Assembly: GCF_946886105.1 (NCBI RefSeq)
Contig: NZ_CAMPHV010000017.1
Span: 1-64,000 of the forward strand
Source: an uncultured Pseudomonas sp.
GTDB taxonomy: Bacteria; Pseudomonadota; Gammaproteobacteria; Pseudomonadales; Pseudomonadaceae
DNA length: 64,000 nucleotides
Direction: 5' to 3'
Positions 1 through 9,038 of this stretch are shown one piece after another (within the stretch, counting starts at the first letter, position 1; each line of letters begins with the position of its first letter). Made by a program: the position numbers and the translations under genes. The notes beneath the pieces were generated by a model. It did no database searches. It was not told the origin of the DNA and worked only from the letters and a program-made list of their open reading frames with translations.

Positions 1-40
1 TACCGGGCCACCGACGTACGACGCCGGGGCCCGGTAAGAC

Positions 41-841
41 TCAGCCGCGCATCGGTGCCTGCGGATTTTGCAACGCGTACAGGTAGCAGTCGGCCAGGCT
101 GTGATTGGCCGCCACCCCGGCATAGCTGGCGGTGAAGGTCACGGCCAGCCCCAGGTGTTGATACAGCAAACCGTCCACGGCCCCGGGCGGCACCTGCGGC
201 ACCAGATCGCTGTCGTTGACCACCCGGTAGGTCGGCACGCTCAGACCGTTGTAGTAGGCGGCGAAATCCGGCGCGGCCAGGCGTGGGCTGGCGAAGTTGT
301 AATGTTGCAGCGGCAGATCCGGCCAGCGCTCGCGTAAATCCAGTACCGCCAGACTCGACAGCGTACAACCCAGGCTATGCCCGCAGACCCACAGCGGGCC
401 GCTCGGTTTCAGCCCGTCCACCGCGAGCAGCGCCAGGTCGCGCAGCGAGGTATAGAGCTTCAGGAAGCCGTGGTGGACATGCCCTACCCCGGCCTGCCAG
501 GGATACTCGCACTGATCTGCATCCAGGTCGTCCAACCAGTCTTGCACCGTGTCGGTACCGCGAAACACCAGATACAGCTCGCCCTGGGGATCGCGCGCGG
601 CGAAACCGAAGGGCTCGGATTCGTTGAGAAAATGCAGCTCGCTGAGCACGCTCCAGATCGGATCGGAAAAGCTCCAACCCTCCATCTGAGGTTTCTGCCA
701 ATGGAAATCCTGGGGCCGGCGCGGGCGCTTCTGGGCTTGCCATTGGTCGTACTGCGCATAGGCCAGTTCGACCATCTGCGCGCACAACAAGGCTTGGTTC
801 AGGGCAAAGCCCTGGGGAAAATACAGGGGTAGACTGGGCAT
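41..841 (-). CDS. Class 3 (alpha/beta hydrolase) lipase family protein
   Basis: A 266-residue protein of the fungal-type lipase_3 family, probably hydrolysing acyl esters. The nucleophile elbow GHSLG (residues 154-158, Ser156) follows a hydrophobic strand. An acidic residue in VVNDSDLVPQVPP (about Asp212) and His247 near the C-terminus complete a plausible catalytic triad. The LVFRGTD segment (91-97) matches the family's oxyanion-side motif. An ATG 57 bases further upstream is in frame, but I chose the ATG at 841 because AAGGAGG lies just before it. No signal peptide is visible, so the protein is probably cytoplasmic. The substrate is unknown. Confidence 0.85.
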   Translation of the reverse strand: MPSLPLYFPQGFALNQALLCAQMVELAYAQYDQWQAQKRPRRPQDFHWQKPQMEGWSFSDPIWSVLSELHFLNESEPFGFAARDPQGELYLVFRGTDTVQDWLDDLDADQCEYPWQAGVGHVHHGFLKLYTSLRDLALLAVDGLKPSGPLWVCGHSLGCTLSSLAVLDLRERWPDLPLQHYNFASPRLAAPDFAAYYNGLSVPTYRVVNDSDLVPQVPPGAVDGLLYQHLGLAVTFTASYAGVAANHSLADCYLYALQNPQAPMRG

Positions 842-880
842 ACGGACCTCCTTGCCGAAAATGCTGCGCTCAGCCTTAGC

Positions 881-916
881 GGGCTGTTGAAAAACCACCT
901 AGGTTTTCAGCGGCCC
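881..916 (-). terminator. Imperfect hairpin downstream of rnk
   Basis: GGGCTGTTGAAAAAC on the plus strand faces an imperfect complement, GTTTTCAGCGGCCC, across a short loop. Read on the minus strand the distal arm is T-rich. It could end rnk transcription, but the pairing is broken and it may be a degenerate intergenic repeat. Confidence 0.3.
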
Positions 917-932
917 ACCAGATAGGAGCGGG

Positions 933-1355
933 TTAGCGGTTGTATTCGCCGGCCGCCTCCGGCTGGTATTCGACCGCCAGCAAGGTCAATTGTAGAACCT
1001 TGCCGCCGGGCGTTTTCCAGTCGATGTGCTGGCCCACGGTCAGCCCCAGCAATGCGCTGCCGACCGGCGCCAGAATCGACACGCAACCCTCGCCGCCAGC
1101 GTCCTGCGGGTAGACCAGCTTGAGATGATAGTCCTTGCCGCTGCTTTCCTCACGGCAATGCACCCGCGAATTCATGGTCACCACACCGGCCGGCACCTGG
1201 TCATGGCCGACGACTTCGGCGCGGTCCAGTTCGGCTTGCAACGCCACCGCGCCCGACGTGGCGACGCCCGAACCGGAATCCTCCAGGCTGTCGAGCAAAC
1301 GCTCCAAACGCTGTAAATCGAGGCGGGTGATGATGATTGGCGGGGTATTGGTCAT
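933..1355 (-). CDS. rnk: Nucleoside diphosphate kinase regulator Rnk (GreA/GreB family)
   Basis: A 140-residue protein aligning along its length with E. coli Rnk. Shared blocks include an N-terminal IIIT..DL..LE helix, VVTMNSRV, LVYP, APVGSALLGL and the C-terminal EYQPEAAGEY. It has the Gre-factor C-terminal FKBP-like fold with a short N-terminal coiled coil. It binds RNA polymerase and in Pseudomonas affects nucleotide pools and exopolysaccharide production (family knowledge). The ATG at 1355 is preferred over a GTG at 1367 because AGGAG lies directly against the GTG, although its spacing to the ATG is long (13 bases). It is monocistronic. Confidence 0.93.
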   Translation of the reverse strand: MTNTPPIIITRLDLQRLERLLDSLEDSGSGVATSGAVALQAELDRAEVVGHDQVPAGVVTMNSRVHCREESSGKDYHLKLVYPQDAGGEGCVSILAPVGSALLGLTVGQHIDWKTPGGKVLQLTLLAVEYQPEAAGEYNR

Positions 1356-1446
1356 GGTGAAAGACACTCTCCTGGGTGGAACGCAAACCTCTATAACGCG
1401 AAGCTCGTGGCGTATGAGCTTGTTTGCCGAAAAGGGTATAACGCGG

Positions 1447-1482
1447 AAAAAGCAAAAACCCCATCGCGGAGATGGGGTTTTG
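1447..1482 (-). terminator. Rho-independent terminator of the cyaY/DUF1289 transcript
   Basis: A strong stem, AACCCCATC/GATGGGGTT with a five-base loop, is followed on the minus strand by T-rich sequence (TTTTTGCTTTTT). It lies about 50 bases past the stop of the DUF1289 gene and upstream of rnk, so it separates the two minus-strand units. Confidence 0.85.
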
Positions 1483-1534
1483 CAGTCATTGAGCCGACCG
1501 TATCACAGCCAAACAAATATACAAGACCGGCGGG

Positions 1535-1750
1535 TCAGGGGCGCCCTTGCAGACGTTCCCGGGCGCTCTGACAGATCAACTGGCGGCGCGTCTCGTCGGC
1601 TTGGCCCCACTCGAGGATTTCAGCGAGCGTGCGGCCACAGCCGATACAGATATCCCGGTCGTCCAGGCAGCATTGCCGCCGACACGGCGACGCTACCGCA
1701 GCGGCCGGCGCCTGGGGCGGTTCAGAGCTCTTCGAACTCAAGATCGGCAC
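1535..1750 (-). CDS. DUF1289 small cysteine-rich protein
   Basis: A 71-residue protein with the DUF1289 signature: SPC..QC.LD....C.GC.RT..EI..W, then a helix ending in REREL-like residues. The four cysteines, arranged C-x3-C-x7-C-x2-C, suggest binding of a metal or Fe-S cluster. The gene overlaps the 3' end of cyaY by 29 bases, so the two are probably translated from one mRNA. The pairing with frataxin fits a role in iron or Fe-S handling, but that is inference; the family has no settled function. Confidence 0.85.
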   Translation of the reverse strand: MPILSSKSSEPPQAPAAAVASPCRRQCCLDDRDICIGCGRTLAEILEWGQADETRRQLICQSARERLQGRP

Positions 1751-2054
1751 CCGACTGCTCGAGGGTGATGCGCGCGAGCATTTCGCCCAATTGCTCGTCG
1801 CTGCTGTCGCAGATCCAACGCTCGCTGGCCTCGTCGTAATCGAAGTGGAAACCGCCCGAACGCGCCGCCAGCCAGAGCTGACGGATCGGCTCCTGGCGGC
1901 TGAAAATCAACTGCGAGCCGTTCTCGAAACGTACCGTGAGCACGCCCGCCGAATTTTCCAGGTCGAGATCCAGGTCGCTGTCATCGAAGATGTCCTCCAC
2001 CGCTTGCTGCACGGCATCGACCAGGTCATGAAAGCGGGCTTCGGTCAAACTCAT
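1722..2054 (-). CDS. cyaY: Iron donor protein CyaY (bacterial frataxin)
   Basis: A 110-residue frataxin. The first helix is rich in acidic residues (EARFHDLVDAVQ, then DIFDDSDLDLD), the iron-binding ridge of the family. It is followed by the beta-sheet segments VLTVRFENGSQLIFSRQEP, with QLWLA and the GGFHFDY strand after it. CyaY binds ferrous iron and modulates Fe-S cluster assembly on IscU. The start MSLTEARF fits family length; an in-frame start 60 bases upstream would add an unrelated extension. It heads a two-gene unit with the DUF1289 gene. Confidence 0.95.
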   Translation of the reverse strand: MSLTEARFHDLVDAVQQAVEDIFDDSDLDLDLENSAGVLTVRFENGSQLIFSRQEPIRQLWLAARSGGFHFDYDEASERWICDSSDEQLGEMLARITLEQSGADLEFEEL

Positions 2055-2396
2055 TACGGGTGTCCTCAAATTCGGCGACTGCAAGAATATGGTTTTCTGA
2101 CGCGGCGAAAGCACTGGTGGTTCAGTGCAAGCAGATGCAGAGCCCAGTGTACAACTGTATGGGCATCGCCCGCTTCACTCGCCCAGGGCGGCAAGGATAA
2201 CCGCACTTCGCCTGAGGCCGCGGCCAGGTGCAAGGACTATGCGTCCTGATCGCCAGCAAGCTGGCTCCTACAGCTGACATGCGCGCCCCTGCCTCCTGGG
2301 GCAAAGCCCCGTCGGACGGGAATCCTGGCGCATAGGCAAGGCGCCGGGGGGCCGGTATACTCCGGCGCAATTATGCTTTTTTACAAGGATTCCACC
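2055..2396. other. Intergenic region cyaY/lppL with a REP-type fragment
   Basis: This 342-base gap between divergent genes holds no supported gene. At 2248-2275 there is a typical Pseudomonas REP core, GCCAGCAAGCTGGCTCC, with self-complementary GCCAGC/GCTGGC. Near lppL, TATACT at 2356-2361 could be the -10 element of the lppL promoter. The cyaY promoter must lie in the first 150 bases, but I cannot fix it. Confidence 0.55.
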
Positions 2397-2522
2397 ATGA
2401 AGCGGTTGTTTACTGCCCTTATCGCGCTTGTCGCCATCAGCACCCTGCTTGCCGGCTGCGGCCAGAAAGGCCCGCTGTACCTGCCGGAAGAAAGCCAGCC
2501 CGCGCCCGCGCAAACCGAATAA
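2397..2522 (+). CDS. lppL: Small outer-membrane lipoprotein LppL (YifL family)
   Basis: A 41-residue lipoprotein. It has a basic N-terminus (MKRLFTAL), a hydrophobic stretch and the lipobox LLAGCGQKGPLYLP with acylated Cys at residue 21. GCGQKGPLYLP is the hallmark of the YifL/LppL family, which sits just upstream of lysA in many proteobacteria. The mature peptide is about 20 residues, proline-rich and without a known activity. Its stop lies nine bases before lysA, so it shares the lysA-dapF transcript. Start context: AAGGATTCCACC before ATG. Confidence 0.93.
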   Translation: MKRLFTALIALVAISTLLAGCGQKGPLYLPEESQPAPAQTE

Positions 2523-2531
2523 GGACAGCTG

Positions 2532-3779
2532 ATGAACGCCTTCAACTACCGCGACGGCGAGCTGTTCGCGGAAGGCGTGGCCTTGTCCGCCATCGCCCAA
2601 CGCTTCGGCACGCCGACCTACGTTTACTCGCGCGCGCATATCGAGGCGCAGTACCGTGCCTATGCCGATGCCCTGCAAGGCGTTCCGCACCTGGTCTGCT
2701 TCGCCGTCAAAGCCAACTCCAATATCGGCGTGCTGAATGTCCTGGCGCGTCTCGGCGCGGGTTTCGATATCGTCTCGCGCGGCGAGCTGGAGCGTGTTCT
2801 GGCCGCCGGCGGCGCGCCTGACAAGATCGTTTTCTCCGGCGTCGGCAAGAGCCGCGACGACATGCGCCGCGCCCTGGAAGTCGGCGTGCACTGCTTCAAC
2901 GTCGAGTCCACCGACGAATTGGAGCGCCTGCAACTGGTCGCCGCCGAACTCGGCAAGACCGCGGCCGTATCGCTGCGGGTCAACCCCGATGTCGACGCAG
3001 GCACCCACCCCTATATCTCCACCGGCCTGAAAGAGAACAAGTTCGGCATCGACATCGAGCAGGCACCGGCGGTCTATGCCCGCGCCGCGGCATTGGCGAA
3101 CCTGCAGGTGGTCGGCGTGGATTGCCATATCGGCTCGCAACTGACCACCCTGCCGCCGTTCCTCGACGCCCTCGACCGCCTGCTGGCGCTGATCGACCAA
3201 CTGGCCGAGAACGGCATCCCGATCAAGCATCTGGACCTGGGCGGTGGCCTCGGCGTGCAGTACCGCGACGAGCAGCCACCGCTGGCCGGTGACTATATCC
3301 AGGCGGTGCGCCAGCGCATTGCCGGCCGCGACTTGGCCCTGGTGTTCGAGCCGGGCCGCTCCATCGTCGCCAACGCCGGGGTGCTGCTGACCCGGGTCGA
3401 ATACCTCAAGCACACCGAGCACAAGGATTTCGCCATCGTCGACGCGGCGATGAACGACCTGATCCGCCCGGCGCTGTACCAGGCCTGGATGGACGTCGCC
3501 GCGGTGCAGCCGCGCGACGGCGCCACCCGCAACTACGACATCGTCGGGCCGATCTGCGAAACCGGCGACTTCCTGGCCAAGGATCGCCCGCTGGCGCTGG
3601 CCGAAGGCGATTTGCTGGCGGTTCGTTCTGCCGGCGCCTACGGCTTCGTCATGAGCTCCAACTACAACACCCGCGGCCGCGCCGCCGAGGTGATGGTGGA
3701 TGGTGAGCAGGCCAACGAAGTGCGCCGCCGCGAGACCCTCAGCGAACTCTTCGCGGGCGAAAGCCGCCTGCCGGAGTGA
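2532..3779 (+). CDS. lysA: Diaminopimelate decarboxylase LysA
   Basis: A 415-residue fold-type III PLP enzyme that decarboxylates meso-diaminopimelate to L-lysine. Lys60 in CFAVKANSN is the PLP Schiff-base residue. HIGSQ near residue 200, the glycine-rich LDLGGGLGV phosphate loop near 238 and GPICETGD (the cysteine contributed across the dimer) are all present. It is full length. It is followed immediately by dapF, the enzyme that makes its substrate meso-DAP, so the operon joins lysine synthesis with peptidoglycan precursor supply. The ribosome site AAGGACAGCTG precedes the ATG. Confidence 0.97.
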   Translation: MNAFNYRDGELFAEGVALSAIAQRFGTPTYVYSRAHIEAQYRAYADALQGVPHLVCFAVKANSNIGVLNVLARLGAGFDIVSRGELERVLAAGGAPDKIVFSGVGKSRDDMRRALEVGVHCFNVESTDELERLQLVAAELGKTAAVSLRVNPDVDAGTHPYISTGLKENKFGIDIEQAPAVYARAAALANLQVVGVDCHIGSQLTTLPPFLDALDRLLALIDQLAENGIPIKHLDLGGGLGVQYRDEQPPLAGDYIQAVRQRIAGRDLALVFEPGRSIVANAGVLLTRVEYLKHTEHKDFAIVDAAMNDLIRPALYQAWMDVAAVQPRDGATRNYDIVGPICETGDFLAKDRPLALAEGDLLAVRSAGAYGFVMSSNYNTRGRAAEVMVDGEQANEVRRRETLSELFAGESRLPE

Positions 3780-3784
3780 TGCAG

Positions 3785-4615
3785 ATGTTATTGCGTTTTA
3801 CCAAAATGCACGGCCTCGGCAACGACTTCATGGTCCTCGACCTGGTCAGCCAGCACGCGCATATCCAGCCGAAAAACGCCAAACAGTGGGGCGATCGCCA
3901 CACCGGCATCGGCTTCGATCAGTTGCTGATCGTCGAGCCGCCGAGTAACCCGGACGTCGACTTCCGCTACCGCATCTTCAACGCCGACGGCTCGGAGGTG
4001 GAGCAGTGCGGTAACGGCGCGCGCTGCTTCGCCCGTTTCGTGCTGGACAAGCGCCTGACGGTGAAGAAGCAGATCCGCGTGGAAACCAAGGGCGGCATCA
4101 TCGAGCTGGACGTGCGCGCAGACGGCCAGGTGCGGGTAAATATGGGCCCACCGCGCCTGAGCCCGGCGCAGATTCCGTTCCAGGCCGAGCAGCAGGCGCT
4201 GAGCTATGCCGTCGACGTCGACGGCGTGAAAGTCGAGCTCGCCGCCGTGTCGATGGGCAACCCCCATGCGGTGCTGCGCGTCGACGACGTTGCCAGCGCA
4301 CCGGTGCACAGCCTGGGGCCGAAGCTGGAACAGCATCCGCGCTTCCCGCAGCGGGTCAATGTCGGCTTTTTGCAGGTGCTCGACCGTCAGCGCGCCAAGC
4401 TGCGCGTTTGGGAGCGTGGCGCCGGGGAAACCCAGGCCTGCGGTACCGGTGCTTGCGCCGCGGCCGTGGCGGCGATCAGCCAGGGTTGGATGGACTCGCC
4501 GGTACAGCTGGAACTGCCGGGCGGCAAGCTGACCATCGAGTGGGCAGGCACCGATCAGCCCGTTATGATGACCGGGCCCGCAATGCGCGTGTACGAGGGA
4601 CAGGTTCGCTTATGA
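3785..4615 (+). CDS. dapF: Diaminopimelate epimerase DapF
   Basis: A 276-residue cofactor-independent epimerase interconverting LL- and meso-diaminopimelate. The two catalytic cysteines are visible: Cys75 in EQCGNGARC and Cys219 in TQACGTGAC. The start [15 protein letters not shown] is the family N-terminus. GGAG, at the end of lysA, lies 8 bases upstream of ATG 3785, so this ATG is preferred over the one at 3779. Its stop overlaps the start of the DUF484 gene (ATGA), which implies translational coupling. Confidence 0.97.
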   Translation: MLLRFTKMHGLGNDFMVLDLVSQHAHIQPKNAKQWGDRHTGIGFDQLLIVEPPSNPDVDFRYRIFNADGSEVEQCGNGARCFARFVLDKRLTVKKQIRVETKGGIIELDVRADGQVRVNMGPPRLSPAQIPFQAEQQALSYAVDVDGVKVELAAVSMGNPHAVLRVDDVASAPVHSLGPKLEQHPRFPQRVNVGFLQVLDRQRAKLRVWERGAGETQACGTGACAAAVAAISQGWMDSPVQLELPGGKLTIEWAGTDQPVMMTGPAMRVYEGQVRL

Positions 4616-5310
4616 CTGATCAGCAGGATTCGCCCAAGCCGCTCGACTCGGAAACGGTTGCCGCGTATTTGCGCCTGCATCCGGAATTCTTTATTGATCA
4701 CGACGAGCTGATCCCCGAGCTGCGCATCCCGCACCAACGCGGCGATACCGTGTCGCTGGTGGAGCGCCAGGTCAAGCTGCTGCGCGAACGCAATATCGAG
4801 ATGCGCCATCGCCTCTCGCAATTGATGGACGTCGCCCGCGACAACGACCGCCTGTTCGACAAAACCCGCCGCCTGGTGCTCGACCTGCTCGATGCCACCA
4901 GCCTGGAGGAAGTGGTCAGCGCGGTGGAAGACAGCTTGCGCCGGGAATTCCAGGTGCCATTCGTCGGCCTGATCCTGTTCAGCGATGCGCCCTTGCCGGT
5001 GGGCCGCTCGGTCAGCAGCGCCGAAGCCCATCAGGCCATCGGCGGCCTGCTCGCCGGCGGCAAGACCATTTGCGGCGTACTGCGCGAGCACGAGCTGAAA
5101 TTCCTCTTCGGCGAGGAAGCAGGCGCGCAGGTCGGCTCGGCCGCCGTGGTTGCCCTCACCTACCAAGGCCTGCATGGTGTCCTGGCGATCGGCAGCGCCG
5201 ACCCGCAGCACTACAAGAGCTCCCTGGGCACCCTGTTCCTCGGTTATATCGCCGAAGTCCTGGCCCGTGTGCTGCCGCGCTTCGCAACCCCGCTGCGTTC
5301 GGTGAGATAG
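4612..5310 (+). CDS. DUF484 family protein (GAF-like)
   Basis: A 232-residue protein of the DUF484 family, always found between dapF and xerC in pseudomonads. The N-terminus carries a short helical segment ([15 protein letters not shown]), then a coiled coil around residues 45-75 ([19 protein letters not shown]). A GAF-like alpha/beta domain covers about 85-220. The coiled coil plus GAF layout suggests a dimeric regulatory protein, but ligand and partner are unknown. It is coupled to dapF by an ATGA overlap and followed by an inverted repeat, not by xerC directly. Confidence 0.88.
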   Translation: MTDQQDSPKPLDSETVAAYLRLHPEFFIDHDELIPELRIPHQRGDTVSLVERQVKLLRERNIEMRHRLSQLMDVARDNDRLFDKTRRLVLDLLDATSLEEVVSAVEDSLRREFQVPFVGLILFSDAPLPVGRSVSSAEAHQAIGGLLAGGKTICGVLREHELKFLFGEEAGAQVGSAAVVALTYQGLHGVLAIGSADPQHYKSSLGTLFLGYIAEVLARVLPRFATPLRSVR

Positions 5311-5330
5311 CCGTACGCCAATGGCAAGGT

Positions 5331-5364
5331 GTAGGGTGGATGACGCCGTTTTCATCCACCCTAC
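5331..5364. repeat. Intergenic inverted repeat (GTAGGGTGGA type)
   Basis: GTAGGGTGGATGA and TTCATCCACCCTAC form an almost perfect hairpin with a loop of about seven bases. A related copy, GGTGGAC...GTCCACC, is at 57713-57745. It may also act as a terminator between the DUF484 gene and xerC, but there is no T-run. Confidence 0.7.
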
Positions 5365-5403
5365 GCATTACCTAGCCTAGCGCCGCGCCTGCAGGGAGCT
5401 TCC

Positions 5404-6300
5404 ATGCAAGACCAACTGGACGCCTACCTCGAACACCTGCGCAGCGAGCGTCAGGTGTCGGTGCATACCCTCGATGGCTACAACCGCGACCTGAGCAAGC
5501 TGCTGGCCTACTGCGAGCGCGAGCAACTGGCCTCCTGGTCCGCCCTGGATACGCAGCGCCTGCGCCGCCTGGTCGCCCGGCTCAACCTCGAAGGCCAGTC
5601 CAGCCGCAGCCTCGCTCGCCTGCTTTCGGCGACCCGCGGGCTGTATCGTTACCTGATCCGTGAAGGGCATTGCCAAAACGACCCGGCCAGCGGCCTGACG
5701 CCGCCGAAAGGCGAGCGCCGCCTGCCGAAAACCCTGGACGCCGATCGTACCGCGCAACTGCTCGATGGCGCCCTGGAAGACGACTTTATCGCCCGCCGCG
5801 ACCAGGCCATGCTCGAACTCTTCTACTCCTCCGGGCTGCGCCTGTCCGAGCTGGTCGGCCTCGATCTCGACGGCCTCGACCTGCCGGCCGGATTGGTGCG
5901 GGTGCGCGGCAAGGGCAACAAAACCCGCGAACTGCCGATCGGTCGCATGGCACGCCAAGCCCTGGAACACTGGCTGCCTTTGCGCGCCCTGGCCAAACCG
6001 GGCGACGGCGCAGTGTTCGTCAGCCAACAGGGCCGACGTATCGGGCCGCGGGCGGTGCAACTACGGGTGCGCCAAGCCGGCGTGCGCGAACTCGGGCAAA
6101 ATCTCCATCCGCATATGCTGCGTCACTCGTTCGCCAGTCATATGCTGGAGTCTTCGCAAGACCTGCGCGCGGTGCAGGAGTTGCTCGGCCACGCCGATAT
6201 CGCCACCACGCAGATCTATACCCACCTGGACTTCCAGCACCTGGCCACGGTGTACGACAGCGCCCACCCGCGGGCCAAACGCAAAGGCAACGACGAATGA
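5404..6300 (+). CDS. xerC: Tyrosine recombinase XerC
   Basis: A 298-residue site-specific tyrosine recombinase that, with XerD, resolves chromosome dimers at dif. The N-terminal SAM-like domain covers about 1-85. The catalytic set is complete: Arg146 (SSGLRLSEL), Lys170 (VRGKGNK), His237-x2-Arg240 ([10 protein letters not shown]), His263 (LLGHADI) and the nucleophile Tyr272 (TQIYTH). The order dapF-DUF484-xerC-HAD is classical. The stop overlaps the ATG of the next gene by four bases (ATGA). Confidence 0.97.
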   Translation: MQDQLDAYLEHLRSERQVSVHTLDGYNRDLSKLLAYCEREQLASWSALDTQRLRRLVARLNLEGQSSRSLARLLSATRGLYRYLIREGHCQNDPASGLTPPKGERRLPKTLDADRTAQLLDGALEDDFIARRDQAMLELFYSSGLRLSELVGLDLDGLDLPAGLVRVRGKGNKTRELPIGRMARQALEHWLPLRALAKPGDGAVFVSQQGRRIGPRAVQLRVRQAGVRELGQNLHPHMLRHSFASHMLESSQDLRAVQELLGHADIATTQIYTHLDFQHLATVYDSAHPRAKRKGNDE

Positions 6301-6992
6301 CCATCAAGCTGATCACTTTCGATCTCGACGACACCCTGTGGGACGTCACCCCGGTGATGCAGGACGCCGAAGCCGCGCTACGCAACTGGCTGGCCATGCA
6401 TGCCCCGCGCCTGGGACCGGTGTCGGTAGAGCATTTGTGGACGATCCGCGCCGGCTTGCTGCAGGCCGAACCCAGCCTCAAGCATCGCCTCAGCGAGCTG
6501 CGGCGGCGCATCCTGCTGCACGCCCTGGAAGACGCCGGATATACCCGCCATGAAGCCGAAATCCTCGCGGAGGGCGGTTTTCAGGTATTCCTCACCGCCC
6601 GCCATCAAATCGAACTGTTCGCCGAAGTACACCCCACCCTGGAAATTCTTGCTAACCGCTTCCAGCTCGGGGTGATTACCAACGGCAATGCCGATGTACG
6701 TCGCCTGGGCCTGGCCGACTACTTCCGCTTCAGCCTCTGCGCCGAAGAGCTCGGGGTCGGCAAACCCGACCCTAAACCCTTCCAGGAAGCGCTCAAGCGG
6801 GCCGGCATCGGCGCCGAGCATGCCGTGCATATCGGTGATCATCCCAGCGACGACATCGCCGGCGCCCAGGCCGCCGGTCTGCGGGCGATCTGGTTCAACC
6901 CCCTGGGCAAGCCCTGGGAAGCCGCGCAATCGCCGGACGGGCAGATCCGCAGCCTGGCCGAGCTGCCGGCGTTGCTGCACAGCTGGAGCTGA
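6297..6992 (+). CDS. HAD superfamily hydrolase (YigB-like)
   Basis: A 231-residue haloacid dehalogenase-like phosphatase. Motif I is FDLDDTLWD, with nucleophile Asp9 and Asp11. Motif II is [10 protein letters not shown], with a Lys in the [10 protein letters not shown] segment (motif III) and motif [20 protein letters not shown]. The inserted helical cap between motifs I and II marks subfamily I. E. coli YigB, in the same xerC-linked position, dephosphorylates FMN and phosphosugars; that role is plausible here but not proven. The gene is translationally coupled to xerC and ends the operon before a strong terminator. Confidence 0.9.
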   Translation: MTIKLITFDLDDTLWDVTPVMQDAEAALRNWLAMHAPRLGPVSVEHLWTIRAGLLQAEPSLKHRLSELRRRILLHALEDAGYTRHEAEILAEGGFQVFLTARHQIELFAEVHPTLEILANRFQLGVITNGNADVRRLGLADYFRFSLCAEELGVGKPDPKPFQEALKRAGIGAEHAVHIGDHPSDDIAGAQAAGLRAIWFNPLGKPWEAAQSPDGQIRSLAELPALLHSWS

Positions 6993-7084
6993 GCCGAGGA
7001 CGCACGGCGACCACGCGCACTGAGGTTCAGGAACACCGCCGCAGCCACTAGCCCAGGTGGCCCACCCCTCGGCTATGACCAGTC

Positions 7085-7122
7085 GAAAAAAAGCCCGCAC
7101 GCTTTTGGCGTGCGGGCTTTTT
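7085..7122. terminator. Bidirectional terminator between the HAD gene and sutA
   Basis: A perfect stem, GCCCGCACGC/GCGTGCGGGC with loop TTTTG, is preceded by seven A and followed by five T. It therefore works for both converging transcripts, the xerC/HAD operon on plus and sutA on minus. Confidence 0.92.
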
Positions 7123-7139
7123 CATTTGCAACCGGCCCC

Positions 7140-7472
7140 TTAGATGGGGCGGCTACCGTACTTGCTATCGGGCTTCTTGGGCGGGTCGGAAACCACATTG
7201 GGCTCGACTTCCTGCACCTTGCCGCCACGCGAGAGAAACTCTTCCATGGCACGGGCCAGGGCGTCGCGCTCCTTCTGCTTGGCTTCGATGCTGGGCAACT
7301 CGTCGACATCGACCGCGGCCTTGGCCTTGGTTTTGCTCTTGCCGGTGGCGACGACCTCATCGTCACCATCGTCGCCGTCATCGCCCGCGTCATCGGCGGC
7401 CGACGCCAGCTCCTCGCCGTCGTCCTCGTCAGCCCCTTCCAGCTCGTCTTGTTCCAGTTCTTCGTCGCTCAT
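7140..7472 (-). CDS. sutA: RNA polymerase-binding regulator SutA
   Basis: A 110-residue, very acidic, mostly disordered protein. The N-terminal half is Asp/Glu-rich (DEELEQDELEGADEDD and similar). A central helix (SIEAKQKERDALARAMEEFL) follows, and the conserved tail ends VVSDPPKKPDSKYGSRPI. This matches SutA of P. aeruginosa, which binds RNA polymerase and raises transcription of rRNA and maintenance genes in slow growth. I chose the ATG at 7472, with GAGG six bases upstream. The plus-strand HAD gene converges on it across the terminator at 7085. Confidence 0.92.
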   Translation of the reverse strand: MSDEELEQDELEGADEDDGEELASAADDAGDDGDDGDDEVVATGKSKTKAKAAVDVDELPSIEAKQKERDALARAMEEFLSRGGKVQEVEPNVVSDPPKKPDSKYGSRPI

Positions 7473-7660
7473 GTTCAGCCTCATGACTTGCGAAAAGCAG
7501 GTTAGTTATAGCCCAGCTGCGTGATCTTTCGAACGTCGCCGGAAAAAATTCAAATGACCGTGCCTGGCCTATACCACCAGCGCCTCCATGTGCTGACTGG
7601 AGCGAACACCCCCTGAAAAGGAAAATACGCTCAACGGCGCGCATTCTAGCGCGCTGTCAG

Positions 7661-7690
7661 AAAAAACAAAGGGCGCCATAAAGGCGCCCT
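7661..7690 (-). terminator. Terminator downstream of the amt gene
   Basis: The stem AGGGCGCC-ATAA-GGCGCCCT is followed on the minus strand by TTTGTTTTTT. It lies 17 bases past the stop of the 416-residue ammonium channel gene and ends the glnK-amt-amt transcript before sutA. Confidence 0.88.
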
Positions 7691-7707
7691 CGTCGAAACT
7701 CCGGTAA

Positions 7708-8958
7708 TCAGTTCTTGGTGAACTCCGGATAGGCTTCCATACCGCATTCGGCGATATCCACGCCTTCGTATTCTTCTTCCTCGGTTACCCGCAGGCCGAT
7801 CACCAGCTTGATGATGGACCAAACGATCAGACTGGCAACGAACACCCAGGCGAAGATCGAGCCGATGCCGAGCAACTGAGCGCCGAGGCTGGCGTCACCG
7901 TTGGTCAGGCAGACCGCCAGCAAGCCCCAGATACCGACCACACCGTGCACCGAAATGGCGCCGACCGGATCGTCGAGCTTGAGCTTGTCCAGGCCCAGGA
8001 TGGAGAACACCACCAGCACGCCACCGACGCCGCCGATCAGGGTCGCTTGCAGCGCGGTCGGGGTCAGAGGTTCAGCGGTAATCGCCACCAGACCGGCCAG
8101 AGCGCCGTTCAGGGCCATGGTCAGGTCGGCCTTGCCGAACAGGATGCGCGCCACGATCAGCGCGGCGATCAGGCCACCGGCAGCCGCCATGTTGGTGTTG
8201 ACGAACACGTTGGCGACGGCGTTGGCGTCTTCGATGGTGCTCATCTTCAGCTGCGAGCCACCGTTGAAGCCGAACCAGCCCATCCACAGGATAAAGGTAC
8301 CCAGGGCAGCCATCGGCAGGTTGGCGCCCGGAATGGCGTTGACCTGACCGTTGGAGCCGTACTTGCCTTTACGCGCACCGAGCAGCAGCACACCAGCCAG
8401 AGCGGCGGCGGCGCCAGCCATGTGCACCACGCCGGAACCGGCGAAGTCGAGGAAACCGGCCGAGTTGAGGAAGCCCGAACCCCACTTCCAGAAACCCTGA
8501 ACCGGGTAGATGAAACCGGTCATGACCACGGCGAAGGCGAGGAAAGCCCACAGCTTCATACGTTCTGCCACGGCACCGGAAACGATCGACATGCAGGTCG
8601 CGGCGAACACCACCTGGAAGAAGAAGTCCGAGCGCGCCGAGTAGTAAGGCGCGTCGTCGCCGCCGGCCAGTACCGACTCGACGCTGTTCTCGTCACCCAG
8701 CAGGAAGCCCAGGCTCGGCAGGATGCCGCCTTCCGGGCTGGAGTACATGATGTGATAGCCGATCACCAGGTACATGACGCTGGCGACAGCGTACAGGGCA
8801 ATGTTCTTGGTAAGGATTTCAGTGGTGTTCTTCGCCCGTACCAGGCCGGCTTCGAGCATGGCAAAACCCGCTGCCATCCACATCACCAGAGCACCGCAAA
8901 CTAGAAAATAGAAGGTATCGAAGCCGTACTGCAATGCAGTCAATGCTGTGTTATCCAT
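7708..8958 (-). CDS. Ammonium transporter (Amt/MEP/Rh family), second copy
   Basis: A 416-residue polytopic Amt channel with about 11 membrane helices. Family signatures are present: GFAMLEAGLVRAKN (helix 1), DFAGSGVVHMAGAAAALAG (including the HMAGA block near the pore) and the twin-histidine region with VHGVVGIWG near the C-terminus. It conducts NH3/NH4+ through the inner membrane. Unlike its neighbour it starts directly in helix 1 (MDNTALTALQYGFDTFYF) with no cleavable signal. The C-terminus (EEEEYEGVDIAECG) is the segment GlnK contacts in AmtB. It lies 80 bases downstream of the other amt gene. Confidence 0.95.
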   Translation of the reverse strand: MDNTALTALQYGFDTFYFLVCGALVMWMAAGFAMLEAGLVRAKNTTEILTKNIALYAVASVMYLVIGYHIMYSSPEGGILPSLGFLLGDENSVESVLAGGDDAPYYSARSDFFFQVVFAATCMSIVSGAVAERMKLWAFLAFAVVMTGFIYPVQGFWKWGSGFLNSAGFLDFAGSGVVHMAGAAAALAGVLLLGARKGKYGSNGQVNAIPGANLPMAALGTFILWMGWFGFNGGSQLKMSTIEDANAVANVFVNTNMAAAGGLIAALIVARILFGKADLTMALNGALAGLVAITAEPLTPTALQATLIGGVGGVLVVFSILGLDKLKLDDPVGAISVHGVVGIWGLLAVCLTNGDASLGAQLLGIGSIFAWVFVASLIVWSIIKLVIGLRVTEEEEYEGVDIAECGMEAYPEFTKN

Positions 8959-9038
8959 GGTTCACCTCTTGCCGGCGCGCTTTATATAGCGCTGTTCGGT
9001 TAAGACGCCCGGGTTGGCTCCGGGCGTACTCCGTGTGC

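Noticed and set aside
2268..3422. 384-codon antisense frame over lysA
   Set aside because: The Asp/Gly/Ala-rich shadow lacks homology features; lysA is certain.
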